The notes beneath the pieces are model-generated. The model searched no databases. It was given only the letters and a program-made list of their open reading frames with translations, and was not told where the DNA came from. Positions 36,301 to 43,114 of a stretch of 64,000 bases of DNA are shown one piece after another. Made by a program: the position numbers and the translations under genes. Each line of letters starts with the position of its first letter. The stretch's first letter is position 1. Source of the stretch: Micromonospora gifhornensis (lineage in GTDB: Bacteria > Actinomycetota > Actinomycetes > Mycobacteriales > Micromonosporaceae); contig NZ_BOPA01000037.1 in the NCBI RefSeq assembly GCF_016863515.1, positions 38,020-102,019 on the forward strand, given 5' to 3'.

Positions 36301-36875
36301 TCCTCGCACCGCTGCGGGGGCAGGTCGCGCAGGTCGTGCACGGTCAGGCCCGGCCACGGGCTCTCCGGCCGGATCTGCTGGGTGCCGTCGGCGTGGAACT
36401 CGGCCCGGAGCATGCCGTGGCGGCGCAGCACCGCGCGGACGGCGGCGTCGAGCCGCTGCGGGTCGACGCCGGACCCGTCGAACTCGTTGTAGAAGTGGGC
36501 GCCCACACCACCGAGGGGCTGCCCGTCGGCCCGACCGATCCAGTACGCGTGCTGCATGGTGGCCAGGCCGAACGGCGCGGACTCGTCCACCTCCACCGGT
36601 GGCAGCGGTGCCGGGCGGGCCTCGGCGTGACGCTGCTCGATGAGCGCCCACCACTGCGCGAGGGTGCGCCACTCGATGAGCTCACTGAAGGTGACCGGGA
36701 CGCCCTGACTGTGCCAGCGGCTGGCCAACCGCATGAGTGCGATCGAGTCGAGGCCGAGCATCAGCAGGTCGTCGTCGTCCCCCACCAACGACGGCGGGCA
36801 GCCGAGGGCCTCCGCGACGTCCTCCCGCATCCGGTCGAGGGTCAGGGTCGGATCGGTGTCGACGGCAACGTCCAA
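30381..36875 (-). CDS. NRPS: ArCP, Cy, A (non-Cys), PCP, Cy, A (Cys), PCP
   Basis: A 2164-residue loading and elongation enzyme. An aryl carrier domain comes first (Ser44 in MLGLDSIALMRLA). Cy1 (95-530) has E233-x4-D238-x2-S241, a Glu replacing the first Asp. A1 (560-1020) has FDLSVFDMF and GGTTETAIHS; its pocket reads D-L-F-Q-V-G-L-I-H, not a cysteine code and with Gly/His as in threonine domains. PCP1 serine is at about 1084. Cy2 has D1265-x4-D1270-x2-S1273. A2 (1590-2050) reads D-L-Y-N-L-S-L-I-W, the cysteine code. PCP2 serine is at 2111. The C terminus ends in an acidic tail (ADDDVEEGVI) that could dock to the next protein. The start is TTG 36875 with GAGGAG 8 bases ahead. No release domain is present. 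Confidence 0.92.
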   Translation of the reverse strand: MDVAVDTDPTLTLDRMREDVAEALGCPPSLVGDDDDLLMLGLDSIALMRLASRWHSQGVPVTFSELIEWRTLAQWWALIEQRHAEARPAPLPPVEVDESAPFGLATMQHAYWIGRADGQPLGGVGAHFYNEFDGSGVDPQRLDAAVRAVLRRHGMLRAEFHADGTQQIRPESPWPGLTVHDLRDLPPQRCEEELAALRHRLSHRRLRVEEAETFDIQLSLLPGGATRVHVHVEMLVADAHSFRLVLSDLAACYRDPDRQLPPVNLSYPAYLATVAARPDEARERAREYWRERLDTLPGPPQLPTAVDPATVAGHQVVRRYHWLTPQQQAELERRSAAAGVTLSMVFLAAFAEVLAAWSSSGRFVLNLPMYDRRPVHPEVGEVVGDFTNLILLELDTTGPVGFVDLVRRHQDRLRSDAANAAYSGVDVLRDLSRARSGQPVGAPVVFTSALSLGELFDAEVRNCFGRPGWTMSQTPQVWLDYQITEREDGLYLNWDVVDELFPDGFVDDMFAAYLGIVDWLLDPATDWSGRAPIALPERTRAARAAANDTTGPVDDRPLHHDVFARAVREPDRPAVLSATGVLTYAELAGRAQALADELTTRGLAPGEAVAVTLPKGPDQIVAVLGVLRAGGVYVPIGVDQPQARRDLIRATADARFTVTTADAAHDATTLTVPATGVPVRADAPTVDGEQDAYLLFTSGSTGTPKGVRVPHRAARNTLDDLVERFDIGPDDRVLAVSALDFDLSVFDMFALLGTGGAVVTVDEDTRRDPAAWLRLVHEHRVTIWQSVPALLDLLLTQAEAAGDRSVPLRLAVLGGDRVGLDLAGRLARLAPDSRLYGLGGTTETAIHSTVQAAPVDPPPHWRSVPYGVPLRNQLMRVVDEHGRDRPDWVPGELWIGGRSVAAGYAGDPQRTADRFVEYDGQRWYRTGDLARYWPDGTVDFLGRTDFQVKIRGHRIELGEIEAALERDPDVSRAVAQVVDGSSLAAAVTVTRADADPQAIRQRAAEQLPPYMVPAVVVVLDAFPLSANGKIDRSRLPELVATRPTAAGTPPRGEVEIAVAALWSELLGVPEVHREDNFFALGGDSLVATRLLARLRETGITGAELRHLFHARDLAEFAVRLHSRGTTAQRRELSADLVHRHDPFPPTDVQRAYWMGRTDDFALGGVGSHWYWEFDGGDVDLDRLNRAVNMLIARHEMLRAVFDDNGDQRILPEVPPFTITVHEGPEHLETLREQLSHRIPDPSRWPLIDIQAVRHPGGTRVAFSFDYIVLDALSIVIFFSELSTLYRDPATELRPLGVSFRDYVLGATPPPEAIERAGAYWRGRLDDIAPAPALPLAVDPETLVAPRFVRRERSLTPQQWTAITHWAREHRLTPAAVLATAYAEVLSAYSGQDALTLNLTMFQRHDVHPDIGAILGDFTSLVLVGYRGAAQQPWRETAQQLQQDMWDGLEHNDVSALWVLRELARRRNSGTVSMPIVFTSALGVAADLVNMRFPFGELTWGISQTPQVWLDNQVMERDGGLTFNWDSVDELFPDGLLDAMFDAYHRLLCWLADGEWDRPLPDLLPPGQRAIRAAVNATEAPAPDHTLHGPFFARAARDPDRLAVAHGETSISYGELATQALRIAGALLRAGVEPGDAVAVTVPRGPDQVAAVLGVLAAGASYVPVSVDQPAARRDRIYTKAQVTAVVGRPGAHHLPTVAADVDTPPLRGPVTVAADALAYTIFTSGSTGEPKGVEITHRAAVNTVTDINSRYDVGPDDRVLAVSALDFDLSVYDIFGLLTAGGALVVLAEEERREARRWAQLAHRWGVTVWNSVPALLDMLLVAAGDHPPAGLRLALLSGDWIGLDLPGRLAQVAPHARFVALGGATEAAIWSNACEVEAVPEHWRSIPYGRPLRNQRYRVTDPRGRDCPDWVPGELRIGGAGVALGYRNAPDLTARQFSVDDEGCRWYRTGDLGRYWPDGTLEFLGRVDFQVKVRGHRIELGEIEAAAEAHPQVGRAVAMVVGQAPSQHIGLAVVPATGGTEPDLAGWLTERLPAYMVPEYVVTVDQLPLTANGKVDRQRLGTLLRADPLDDAAEPPKGPTEESLAALWSQLLDQPVDDRRHSFFALGGDSLLATRLLEALRQRFGVDMTLRQLFAVPVLAQLAAAVDEQLRASADDDVEEGVI

Positions 36876-36937
36876 TGTCGCGTCTCCTCAGTAAGCCTCT
36901 ACCACGTCTCCGGTCGGCTGGCGCTAAGCTATCAGCG

Positions 36938-36976
36938 ACTCACGACTCGGGTCTAGAGATAGTCGGTAATACTCGG
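36938..36976. promoter_or_regulatory. Divergent promoter gap, ACTCGG repeats
   Basis: The 153-bp gap between the NRPS operon (-) and the PPTase (+) has an AT-richer core with ACTCGG at 36945-36950 and 36971-36976 (26 bases apart) and ACTCAC at 36938. The same half-site family appears in other promoters of the cluster. Operator function is inferred. Confidence 0.35.
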
Positions 36977-37028
36977 AAAGGCTCGCCACGAAGGCGAGCA
37001 AAAAGCGCCGGCGAACGAGGGGAGCGGC

Positions 37029-37757
37029 GTGGGCGAGCGGCTCGACAGCGGCGAGTGCCTGGTCTGGCGCTGCCCTGCCGGGCCACTCCCCGCGCCGCTG
37101 CACACCCTGCTCGACGACGCCGAACAGGCGCGGGCGCGGCACCTGGGTCACGACGCGGCCCGCACCCGCTTCGTGACCGGCCGCGTGATGGCACGGTTGC
37201 TGGCCGCCCGGTACGCCGACACCACGCCCGGCCAGGTCGTCTTCACCTCGACGTGCCGCCACTGCACCGGCCCGCACGGCCGACTGGAGGTGCACACCGA
37301 CGCAGGCGTGCTGCACCTGTCGGTGTCGCACTCGGCCGAACGGATCCTGGTGGCGATCGCCCGCGACACGGTCTGCGGAGTGGACATCGAACGGGTGGCC
37401 CTGCGGGGTGACCGGATTCCCGTCTCGGCACTCTCGCCCGCCGAGCGTCGGGTGCTTGCCGACCTGCCGCAGCCGCGGCGACTCGCCGCGTTCATCCGGT
37501 ACTGGGCCCGCAAGGAGGCGATCCTCAAGGCCACCGGGGACGGCCTGGTGCTGTCACCGGCCGACCTCACGGTCAGCGCCCCGGATGTCTCCGCACGCCT
37601 GCTGAGCTGGGAAAATCGGCCACCGCCGCACCTCAGCGTGCATCTGAGCGACCTGGCCGTCGGCGACGAATACCGGGCCGCACTGGCCACCCTCGGCCGC
37701 CCACTGTCGATTGTCGAGCGTGACGTTGACCCTCTTGCAGAGGCGAGTCACCTATGA
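37029..37757 (+). CDS. 4'-phosphopantetheinyl transferase (Sfp type)
   Basis: A 242-residue protein with the hallmark motifs CGVDIERV and WARKEAILKATGDGL, where Asp and Glu bind magnesium, and an N-terminal RFVTGRVMARLLAARY. It transfers the phosphopantetheine arm of CoA to the serine of the carrier domains in this cluster. The GTG start at 37029 follows GAGGGGAG. It is read divergently from the NRPS operon, so both can be switched from the same gap. Confidence 0.92.
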   Translation: MGERLDSGECLVWRCPAGPLPAPLHTLLDDAEQARARHLGHDAARTRFVTGRVMARLLAARYADTTPGQVVFTSTCRHCTGPHGRLEVHTDAGVLHLSVSHSAERILVAIARDTVCGVDIERVALRGDRIPVSALSPAERRVLADLPQPRRLAAFIRYWARKEAILKATGDGLVLSPADLTVSAPDVSARLLSWENRPPPHLSVHLSDLAVGDEYRAALATLGRPLSIVERDVDPLAEASHL

Positions 37758-37802
37758 TGGACAACACCGCACGGATCTGCCCCATACGCGAGAAGAGGCT
37801 TC

Positions 37803-38228
37803 ATGTCGGAACGATCGTTCTCTCCGGTCATCCCCTTCCTCCGCTACCAGGACCCGACGGCTGCCGTCGACTGGCTCGTCAACGCGTTCGGTCTGGAGCG
37901 TTTCGACGTCACCGAGGTTGACGGCAAGGTGGTGCACGCCGAGTTGAGCTGGGGCAACTCCACGATCCAGCTCGGCGGCGGCGGACCGCACGACACGCTG
38001 GGCATGGTCAGCCCGCGCGAGCTGCCCGCCACCAGCGGCGGCATCTACATCTGCGTCGGTGACGCGGCGGACGTCGACAAGCACTACGAGCGGACGGTGC
38101 AGGCCGGCGCCAAGCTCGTCTACGAGCTGCACGACACCTCGTACGGCTCGCGCGACTACGGGGCGTACGACCTGGAGGGTCACGTCTGGAGCTTCGGCAG
38201 CTACCTGCCTCGTGAAGCCTCCGCATAG
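37803..38228 (+). CDS. VOC-fold protein (PhnB/glyoxalase-like)
   Basis: A 141-residue protein: VIPFLRYQDPTAAVDWLVNAFG at the start and YDLEGHVWSFGSY at the end, the two halves of a VOC fold of the PhnB-like subgroup. Many such proteins near drug clusters bind the product and give self-resistance, but some are lyases or isomerases. GAGAAGAGG lies ahead of the ATG. A TATGATG at 37753-37759, overlapping the PPTase stop, could be the -10 of its own promoter. Confidence 0.78.
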   Translation: MSERSFSPVIPFLRYQDPTAAVDWLVNAFGLERFDVTEVDGKVVHAELSWGNSTIQLGGGGPHDTLGMVSPRELPATSGGIYICVGDAADVDKHYERTVQAGAKLVYELHDTSYGSRDYGAYDLEGHVWSFGSYLPREASA

Positions 38229-38238
38229 GGTTTACCAA

Positions 38239-38258
38239 AAACACGTGTAAACACTTGC
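38239..38258 (+). promoter_or_regulatory. AAACACGTGT/GTGTAAACAC operator-like element
   Basis: In the 63-bp gap ahead of the third P450, AAACACGTGT (38239-38248) overlaps GTGTAAACAC (38245-38254). The first decamer recurs exactly at 46302-46311, and the reverse complement of the second at 46373-46382. The 8-bp palindrome ACACGTGT also occurs at 52573-52580. Confidence 0.45.
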
Positions 38259-38291
38259 CCAGGCGGCGGGTTCGGGCCAAGACTGGCAGAC

Positions 38292-39497
38292 ATGGATGCC
38301 TCCGGTCTGCCGCCCAGGTTCGACGCGCTCGACCCCGCCGTCCTGGAAGATCCCTATCCGACCTACGCCCGACTGCGCGCGGCCGGACCGCTGTGCCGGT
38401 TCGGCCCCGGTAGCTGGGGCGTCACCCGCCACGCCGATGTCGTGGCGTTGCAGCGCGACCCCCGGCTCGGCAGCGAGTTCCCCGAGGCATACCACCATCT
38501 GTCGGTGGGCGCGGGACCGGCCAGCCACTTCTTCCAGCGCATCATGCTCTACCGCGACCCGCCGGACCACGTCCGGCTGCGGCGGCTGATGAGTGGCGCG
38601 TTCACCCCGGCCGTGGTGCGGCGGATGCGCGGCTACATCGAGCAGACCGTGGACGAGCTGCTGGCCCCGGCGCTGGAGAGCGGCAGCTGCGACGTGGTGC
38701 GCGAGTTGGCGTACCCGTTGCCGGTGCTTGTGGTGTCCACCCTGATGGGCATCCCGCCCGAGGCCCACGACGACGTCCGGCTGCACGCCATGCGACTCGG
38801 ACGCGCGTTCAGCGCGATCGTCCCCGCCGAGGCCCGAGGTGCGGCACACGAGTCGGTCCAGTGGCTGCGCGCGTACATCGGCGGGCTGCTCGACGAGCGT
38901 CGCAAGGCCCCCGGCGACGACCTGCTCTCCACCCTGTTGCAGGCCGAGGACGACGGGGACCGGCTCAGCCACGACGAGATCGTGGACAACACCGTCTTCT
39001 CGTTCTTCGCCGGCTTCGAGACGACCGTGCACCTGATCACCAACGGGTTCGCCGCGCTGCTGCGGGCACCGGACCAGTTCGCCCTCCTGCGCGCCGACCC
39101 CGGCCTGGTGCCCGGTGCGGTGGAGGAGTTCCTCCGCTTCGAGGCCCCCATCCAGGGCACCGCCCGGCTGGTGCGGGAGCCGGTGACGATCGGCTCGCGC
39201 ACCGTACGGGCCGGGCGGGTGCTGGTGCTGATGCTCGGCTCGGCAAACCACGACGAGGCGGTCTTCCACGACCCCGGCACGCTCGACGTCACCCGCAACC
39301 CGAACCCGCACGTCACCTTCGGCGGCGGCGGTCACCTGTGCCTGGGCGCCTTCCTGGCCCGTACGGAGGCGCAGGTCGTCTTCGACTGGGTGCTGCGCCG
39401 CACCCGCTCGGTGGAGCAGGCGGGCGACCTGGTCCGGGAGAGCGACACCCCGTTCCGTGCCTTCGCCCACGTGCCACTGGCCATCAAGCCCGCCTGA
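38292..39497 (+). CDS. Cytochrome P450 (third of three)
   Basis: A 401-residue bacterial P450 with the I-helix FFAGFETTVH, the K-helix in EEFLRFEAP and the haem loop FGGGGHLCLGAFLAR (ligand cysteine at about 350). The ATG at 38292 gives the expected N terminus, but no good ribosome site precedes it; a leaderless or weakly translated message is possible. It lies alone between its own operator-like element and a terminator hairpin. All three P450s in the window share the AGFET I-helix and related haem loops, suggesting duplication within one subfamily. Confidence 0.93.
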   Translation: MDASGLPPRFDALDPAVLEDPYPTYARLRAAGPLCRFGPGSWGVTRHADVVALQRDPRLGSEFPEAYHHLSVGAGPASHFFQRIMLYRDPPDHVRLRRLMSGAFTPAVVRRMRGYIEQTVDELLAPALESGSCDVVRELAYPLPVLVVSTLMGIPPEAHDDVRLHAMRLGRAFSAIVPAEARGAAHESVQWLRAYIGGLLDERRKAPGDDLLSTLLQAEDDGDRLSHDEIVDNTVFSFFAGFETTVHLITNGFAALLRAPDQFALLRADPGLVPGAVEEFLRFEAPIQGTARLVREPVTIGSRTVRAGRVLVLMLGSANHDEAVFHDPGTLDVTRNPNPHVTFGGGGHLCLGAFLARTEAQVVFDWVLRRTRSVEQAGDLVRESDTPFRAFAHVPLAIKPA

Positions 39498-39504
39498 CGC
39501 TGCT

Positions 39505-39540
39505 GGCATCCCGCCGGACCGGACGGCCCGGCGGGATGCC
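39505..39540. terminator. Bidirectional terminator hairpin
   Basis: A perfect 13-bp stem (39505-39517 and 39528-39540) with a 10-base loop between the converging P450 and methyltransferase genes. Confidence 0.78.
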
Positions 39541-39572
39541 GGTTCAGAACGGTCCGGCCCGGCGAAGGCGGA

Positions 39573-40604
39573 TCAGGCCGGGGTCGCGGTCAGGATGGTG
39601 AGCGTGGCCGTCGGTCGTACGGTGTCCAGCCGCAGCCCGGCCCGGTCGAGCAGGGCGGCGGTCTCCTCGGCCGTGCGGTGGGTGCCGCCGGTGAGCACAA
39701 GCGTGTGCACGTCGTACAGCTTCGCCACGTCGAAGGTGTCCCCGGGCGGCAGGACGGCCTCCAACAGCAGCAGGCGGCTGTCCGGCCGCATCGCCTCGCG
39801 GACCCGGCGCAGCACCGCCACCACCTGGTCGTCACCGAACCCGGGCAGCACCGTCTTGAGCAGGTACGCGTCCGCACCGGCGGGCAGCGCGTCGAAGAAG
39901 CTGCCGGGCACGATCTCGCACCGGTCGCGCACCCCGGCCTCGGTGAGCACCCGGTCCGCCGCCGCGACGACGTGCGGCAGGTCCAGCAGCGTGCCGCGCA
40001 TCGCGGGATACCGCCCGAGCAGGCCGGCGAGGAATCCGCCGTCCCCACCACCCACGTCGACCACGTGCGACAGCTCTCCCCACGGATGACAGGGCAGCAC
40101 GGTACGCAGGTGCAGTCGGGTGATCGCGTGCATCCAGCGGTCCACCCGCCGGCTCTCGTCCGGGTTCGCGGCCAGGTGGCTCCAGTAGTCCGTACCGTGC
40201 GCGTGGTCGAAGGCGGCCTCACCGGTACGCAGGCTGTGCGGCAGCATCGCCCACGCCTGCACGTCGGAGGCGAGCAGGGTGTAGACGGCCCGCATCGACA
40301 TCGGGTGGTCGCTGCGCAGCGGCTGGGCCAGCGGAGTCAGCGCGAACACCTCCGGCTCCGGCTCCGTGAAGATGCCCCTGGCCGCCAACGCCCGCAGCGC
40401 CCGGCACAGCGACCGCTCGTGCGCACCGACCTCGGCGGCGAGTTCGGCCACCGGCCGGGGCCCGTCGACGAGCAGGTCGGCGACGCCCAGGTCGCTCACC
40501 GCCCGCACGGTCATCGGCACGATCAGATCGGTCAGCTCCGCCAGCCGCATCACCGACGCCAGGTCCATCTGCGGCCGTTGCCGGACGCCCGTTCGCTCAG
40601 CCAC
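39573..40604 (-). CDS. SAM-dependent O-methyltransferase (second of three)
   Basis: A 343-residue methyltransferase with an N-terminal dimerisation/winged-helix part (VSDLGVADLLVDGPRPVAEL) and the SAM motif VDVGGGDGGFLAGLL. It resembles the enzyme at 19487-20503 in length and layout. The start is GTG 40604 with GGAGGG upstream, inside the end of the di-iron oxygenase gene, so the two are translated together. A hydroxylation followed by O-methylation is the obvious reading of the pair, but the substrate is unknown. Confidence 0.88.
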   Translation of the reverse strand: MAERTGVRQRPQMDLASVMRLAELTDLIVPMTVRAVSDLGVADLLVDGPRPVAELAAEVGAHERSLCRALRALAARGIFTEPEPEVFALTPLAQPLRSDHPMSMRAVYTLLASDVQAWAMLPHSLRTGEAAFDHAHGTDYWSHLAANPDESRRVDRWMHAITRLHLRTVLPCHPWGELSHVVDVGGGDGGFLAGLLGRYPAMRGTLLDLPHVVAAADRVLTEAGVRDRCEIVPGSFFDALPAGADAYLLKTVLPGFGDDQVVAVLRRVREAMRPDSRLLLLEAVLPPGDTFDVAKLYDVHTLVLTGGTHRTAEETAALLDRAGLRLDTVRPTATLTILTATPA

Positions 40605-41553
40605 CGCGCCTACCCTCCACGAATTGGATCAGGTCCAGCCCGACCAGCCCGTCCCGTACCCGGGGGGTCATCAGTCCGATCTGGTCCAGTGCCCGGCCAA
40701 CCCGGGAGAAGATGGCCTGCCGGTAGGCGACCATCAGCTCGTTGCGGGCGGCGAAGTCGAGTCCGTCGGCCATCGGGACCTCCATGCGTTCCCAGATGTC
40801 GCCAAGCAGGAACCGGCGGCGGATCAGGGCCGCGGACTCCAGCACCAGCTCCTCCCGCTCGGTGCGCTCGCGGGAGGTCATCTGGTCGTACAGGCCGCGT
40901 AGGGAGAGCACTCCGAACGACACGTGCCGGGCCTCGTCCCGCGCCACGAGGCCGGTGATCTGCTTGATCAGCGGGTCGTGGAAGGTGCTGTGCGCCAGCC
41001 GGAACGCGGCCATCGCCAGCGCCTCGACCATGATCTGCATGCCCAGCGAGATGACGTCCCAGCGGTTGTCCTCGAGGATGTCGGTGAGCAGCAGTTCCAG
41101 CGGTTCGGAGATCGGGTACGGCTGCTGGATCTTCTCGCCCAGGTAGCGGGAGAAGACCTCCACATGCCGCGCCTCGTCGACCGCCTGGGTCGAGGCGTAC
41201 AGCTTGCTGTCCAGCCCCGAGACGATCTCCACCAGTCGGGCCGCGACCACCATGGCCGCCTGTTCGCCGTGCAGGAACTGGCTGACCATCCAGGCCTGGA
41301 GTTCCCAGCGGAACTCGTCCCAGGCCGGTCGACCCCGCGCGGCCAGCGGGGAGGCGGCGAACCCGGCCATGGCGAAGGCGGAGTCGTCGGGCAACGGCGC
41401 CCCGAACGGTACGTCGAGGTGCCAGTCGATCTCGTCGACGCTCCACTGCGCCTGCTTGGCACGCTGGTAGAGCGATTCCGTACGGCTGTCGGAAGACTCG
41501 TAGTTCCAGTTGAGTCGAGCGTCCTGCGTCGAACGCACCACCAACTCGCTCAT
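40597..41553 (-). CDS. Ferritin-like di-iron oxygenase
   Basis: A 318-residue helical protein with two copies of the ExnDEARH iron motif: VDEARHVEVFSRYL, with its partner glutamate in HGEQAAMVVAARLVE, and RDEARHVSFGVLSLRG, with its partner glutamate in VEALAMAAFRLAH. This pattern is shared by AurF-type N-oxygenases, bacterial multicomponent monooxygenases and R2-like proteins. It would activate oxygen at a di-iron centre for hydroxylation, N-oxidation or desaturation. I prefer the ATG at 41553; a GTG at 41580 would add nine residues. Neither has a clear ribosome site. It is divergent from the condensation protein at 41614. Confidence 0.82.
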   Translation of the reverse strand: MSELVVRSTQDARLNWNYESSDSRTESLYQRAKQAQWSVDEIDWHLDVPFGAPLPDDSAFAMAGFAASPLAARGRPAWDEFRWELQAWMVSQFLHGEQAAMVVAARLVEIVSGLDSKLYASTQAVDEARHVEVFSRYLGEKIQQPYPISEPLELLLTDILEDNRWDVISLGMQIMVEALAMAAFRLAHSTFHDPLIKQITGLVARDEARHVSFGVLSLRGLYDQMTSRERTEREELVLESAALIRRRFLLGDIWERMEVPMADGLDFAARNELMVAYRQAIFSRVGRALDQIGLMTPRVRDGLVGLDLIQFVEGRRGG

Positions 41554-41558
41554 AGCAG

Positions 41559-41568
41559 CAAAGACTAG
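41559..41568 (+). promoter_or_regulatory. AAAGACTAGT element in divergent gap
   Basis: One mismatch from AAAGACGAGT, which is found at 13447-13456 and 43042-43051. It lies in the 60-bp gap between the di-iron oxygenase (-, ATG start) and the condensation protein (+). Operator role is inferred. Confidence 0.3.
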
Positions 41569-41613
41569 TTCGCCAGACACGCAAAGCCAACGACAAAAGC
41601 TATCCTGCTGTCT

Positions 41614-42957
41614 GTGGAAGCACGCGACACACCAGCCTCGGTCTCCCAGCGACTACTGTGGATGATCAAGCACTACCGGTCGGACTTCGGTGCGCTGAAC
41701 TGCCCGGTCGTCTGCCGCATCGTGGGAGACCTGGACGAGCGGGCGTTGCAGGAGGCGGTCGACCATCTGGTGGTCCGACACGAGGCGCTGCGGACCACCT
41801 TCCACGGTCGGGGAGCGCGTCTCGTGCAGCGCGTACACCCCCCGAGATCACTGCCGCTGACCTGGGCCGACGTACCGACAGGCGAGTCGCCGCAGGCGGC
41901 CCTGGCCCGGGAGCTACAGACGCCGATCGACCCGGAGCAATGGCCGGCGCGGGCCGGCGTCTGGCGGGTCGGCCCGACCGAGCACCTGCTCTGCCTCAAC
42001 CTGCACCACCTGGTGACCGACGCGTGGTCCACCGGCATCCTGCTGCGCGACCTGGTCGCCTGCTACGCCGCCGCCTGCGGTGGGCCCGGCGTCGAAGCAC
42101 CCACCGGCTGGCAGCCGTCCCGCTTCGCCCAGGCACAGCAGGAACTGCTGGCCTCGGACCGACTCGCCCGCTACCAGCGGTACTGGCGACGCCAGTTGGA
42201 GGGCAGCCAGATCCCCCGACTCGACGCGCTCTACCCGGCCGCGGACGCCTCCCACGCCGCAGCCACCGACGCCGCAGCCACCAATGCACCGGCTACCGGG
42301 GCACCGGTCCAGGCGGTCCGGTCCGTCGCGGCGGAGCTTCCCGCGGCGACCGTGGCCGGGTTGCGTGAGCTGGCGAGGCGGGAGAAGACCACCCTGTTCA
42401 CGGTGCTGCTGGCCGCCTTCCACGCCCAGCTGTACCGCCTGACCGGGCAACCGGACCTGGCGGTCGCCTCGATGTTCGCCAACCGGTCCCGACCCGAGGT
42501 ACGCGACACCGTCGGCCTGCTCGCCGGCATGGTGCTGCTGCGCGCCCAGGTCGCCCGTCAACCCAACTTCGCCGACCTGGTACGCCACGTGCACGGCGCG
42601 GTGATCAGCGCGTTCGCGTACCAGGATCTGCCCTTCCACCTGCTGCCGACGGGCCTGGTCGACACCGGCGGCGGCCGGGCCGACGATGTGATGTTCAACG
42701 TGATGTCGCCGATGCGGCATGACCTGACCGGTGGCGGCGCCCGCTTCGAACTGGTGGTTCCCACCGAGATCGGCAGCCGCTTCCCGTTCGAGCTGGCCCT
42801 GGCCCCGGTGGGCGAGCACCGGGTGCAGGCGGTGTTGTTCCGGGCCGGCGGATGGGCCGACCCCGCACTCGGGCAGGACTTCCTGGCCGGCTACCTCGAC
42901 GTCGCGGCCACGGCGGCGCACCGTCCGGAGGCGGCGCTGCCGACGCCGGGACAGTGA
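41614..42957 (+). CDS. Free-standing condensation domain protein (second of two)
   Basis: A 447-residue single condensation domain with the intact motif HHLVTDAWS. It shares VSQRLLWMIKHYR and FANRSRPEVRDTVGLL with the protein at 14102-15376. A low-complexity linker rich in Ala, Thr and Asn (AAATDAAATNAPATGAP) interrupts the middle and explains the extra length. It could couple a stand-alone carrier-bound acyl or aminoacyl group with the NRPS product. It precedes the flavin monooxygenase, reductase and ACP genes, after a 157-bp gap with its own promoter-like sequence. Confidence 0.88.
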   Translation: MEARDTPASVSQRLLWMIKHYRSDFGALNCPVVCRIVGDLDERALQEAVDHLVVRHEALRTTFHGRGARLVQRVHPPRSLPLTWADVPTGESPQAALARELQTPIDPEQWPARAGVWRVGPTEHLLCLNLHHLVTDAWSTGILLRDLVACYAAACGGPGVEAPTGWQPSRFAQAQQELLASDRLARYQRYWRRQLEGSQIPRLDALYPAADASHAAATDAAATNAPATGAPVQAVRSVAAELPAATVAGLRELARREKTTLFTVLLAAFHAQLYRLTGQPDLAVASMFANRSRPEVRDTVGLLAGMVLLRAQVARQPNFADLVRHVHGAVISAFAYQDLPFHLLPTGLVDTGGGRADDVMFNVMSPMRHDLTGGGARFELVVPTEIGSRFPFELALAPVGEHRVQAVLFRAGGWADPALGQDFLAGYLDVAATAAHRPEAALPTPGQ

Positions 42958-43015
42958 CCGGTCAGGGCAACGGTATTGACAGCGTCACAGGCATCCTGAG
43001 AACCTTCCAGAACAT

Positions 43016-43051
43016 ACTCGTAAATGCACGTGGATAGCAGGAAAGACGAGT
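43016..43051. promoter_or_regulatory. ACTCGT/ACGAGT inverted repeat upstream of flavin monooxygenase
   Basis: ACTCGT (43016-43021) and ACGAGT (43046-43051) form an inverted pair 30 bases apart, start to start. AAAGACGAGT (43042-43051) is an exact copy of 13447-13456. The surrounding 157-bp gap is AT-rich for this genome, as expected for a promoter. Confidence 0.4.
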
Positions 43052-43114
43052 GCGCACGGGGATGGCAGGTCAATCCGGGGCCGGTCGACCGGCCCGAGGC
43101 GGAAGGGACCGTTG

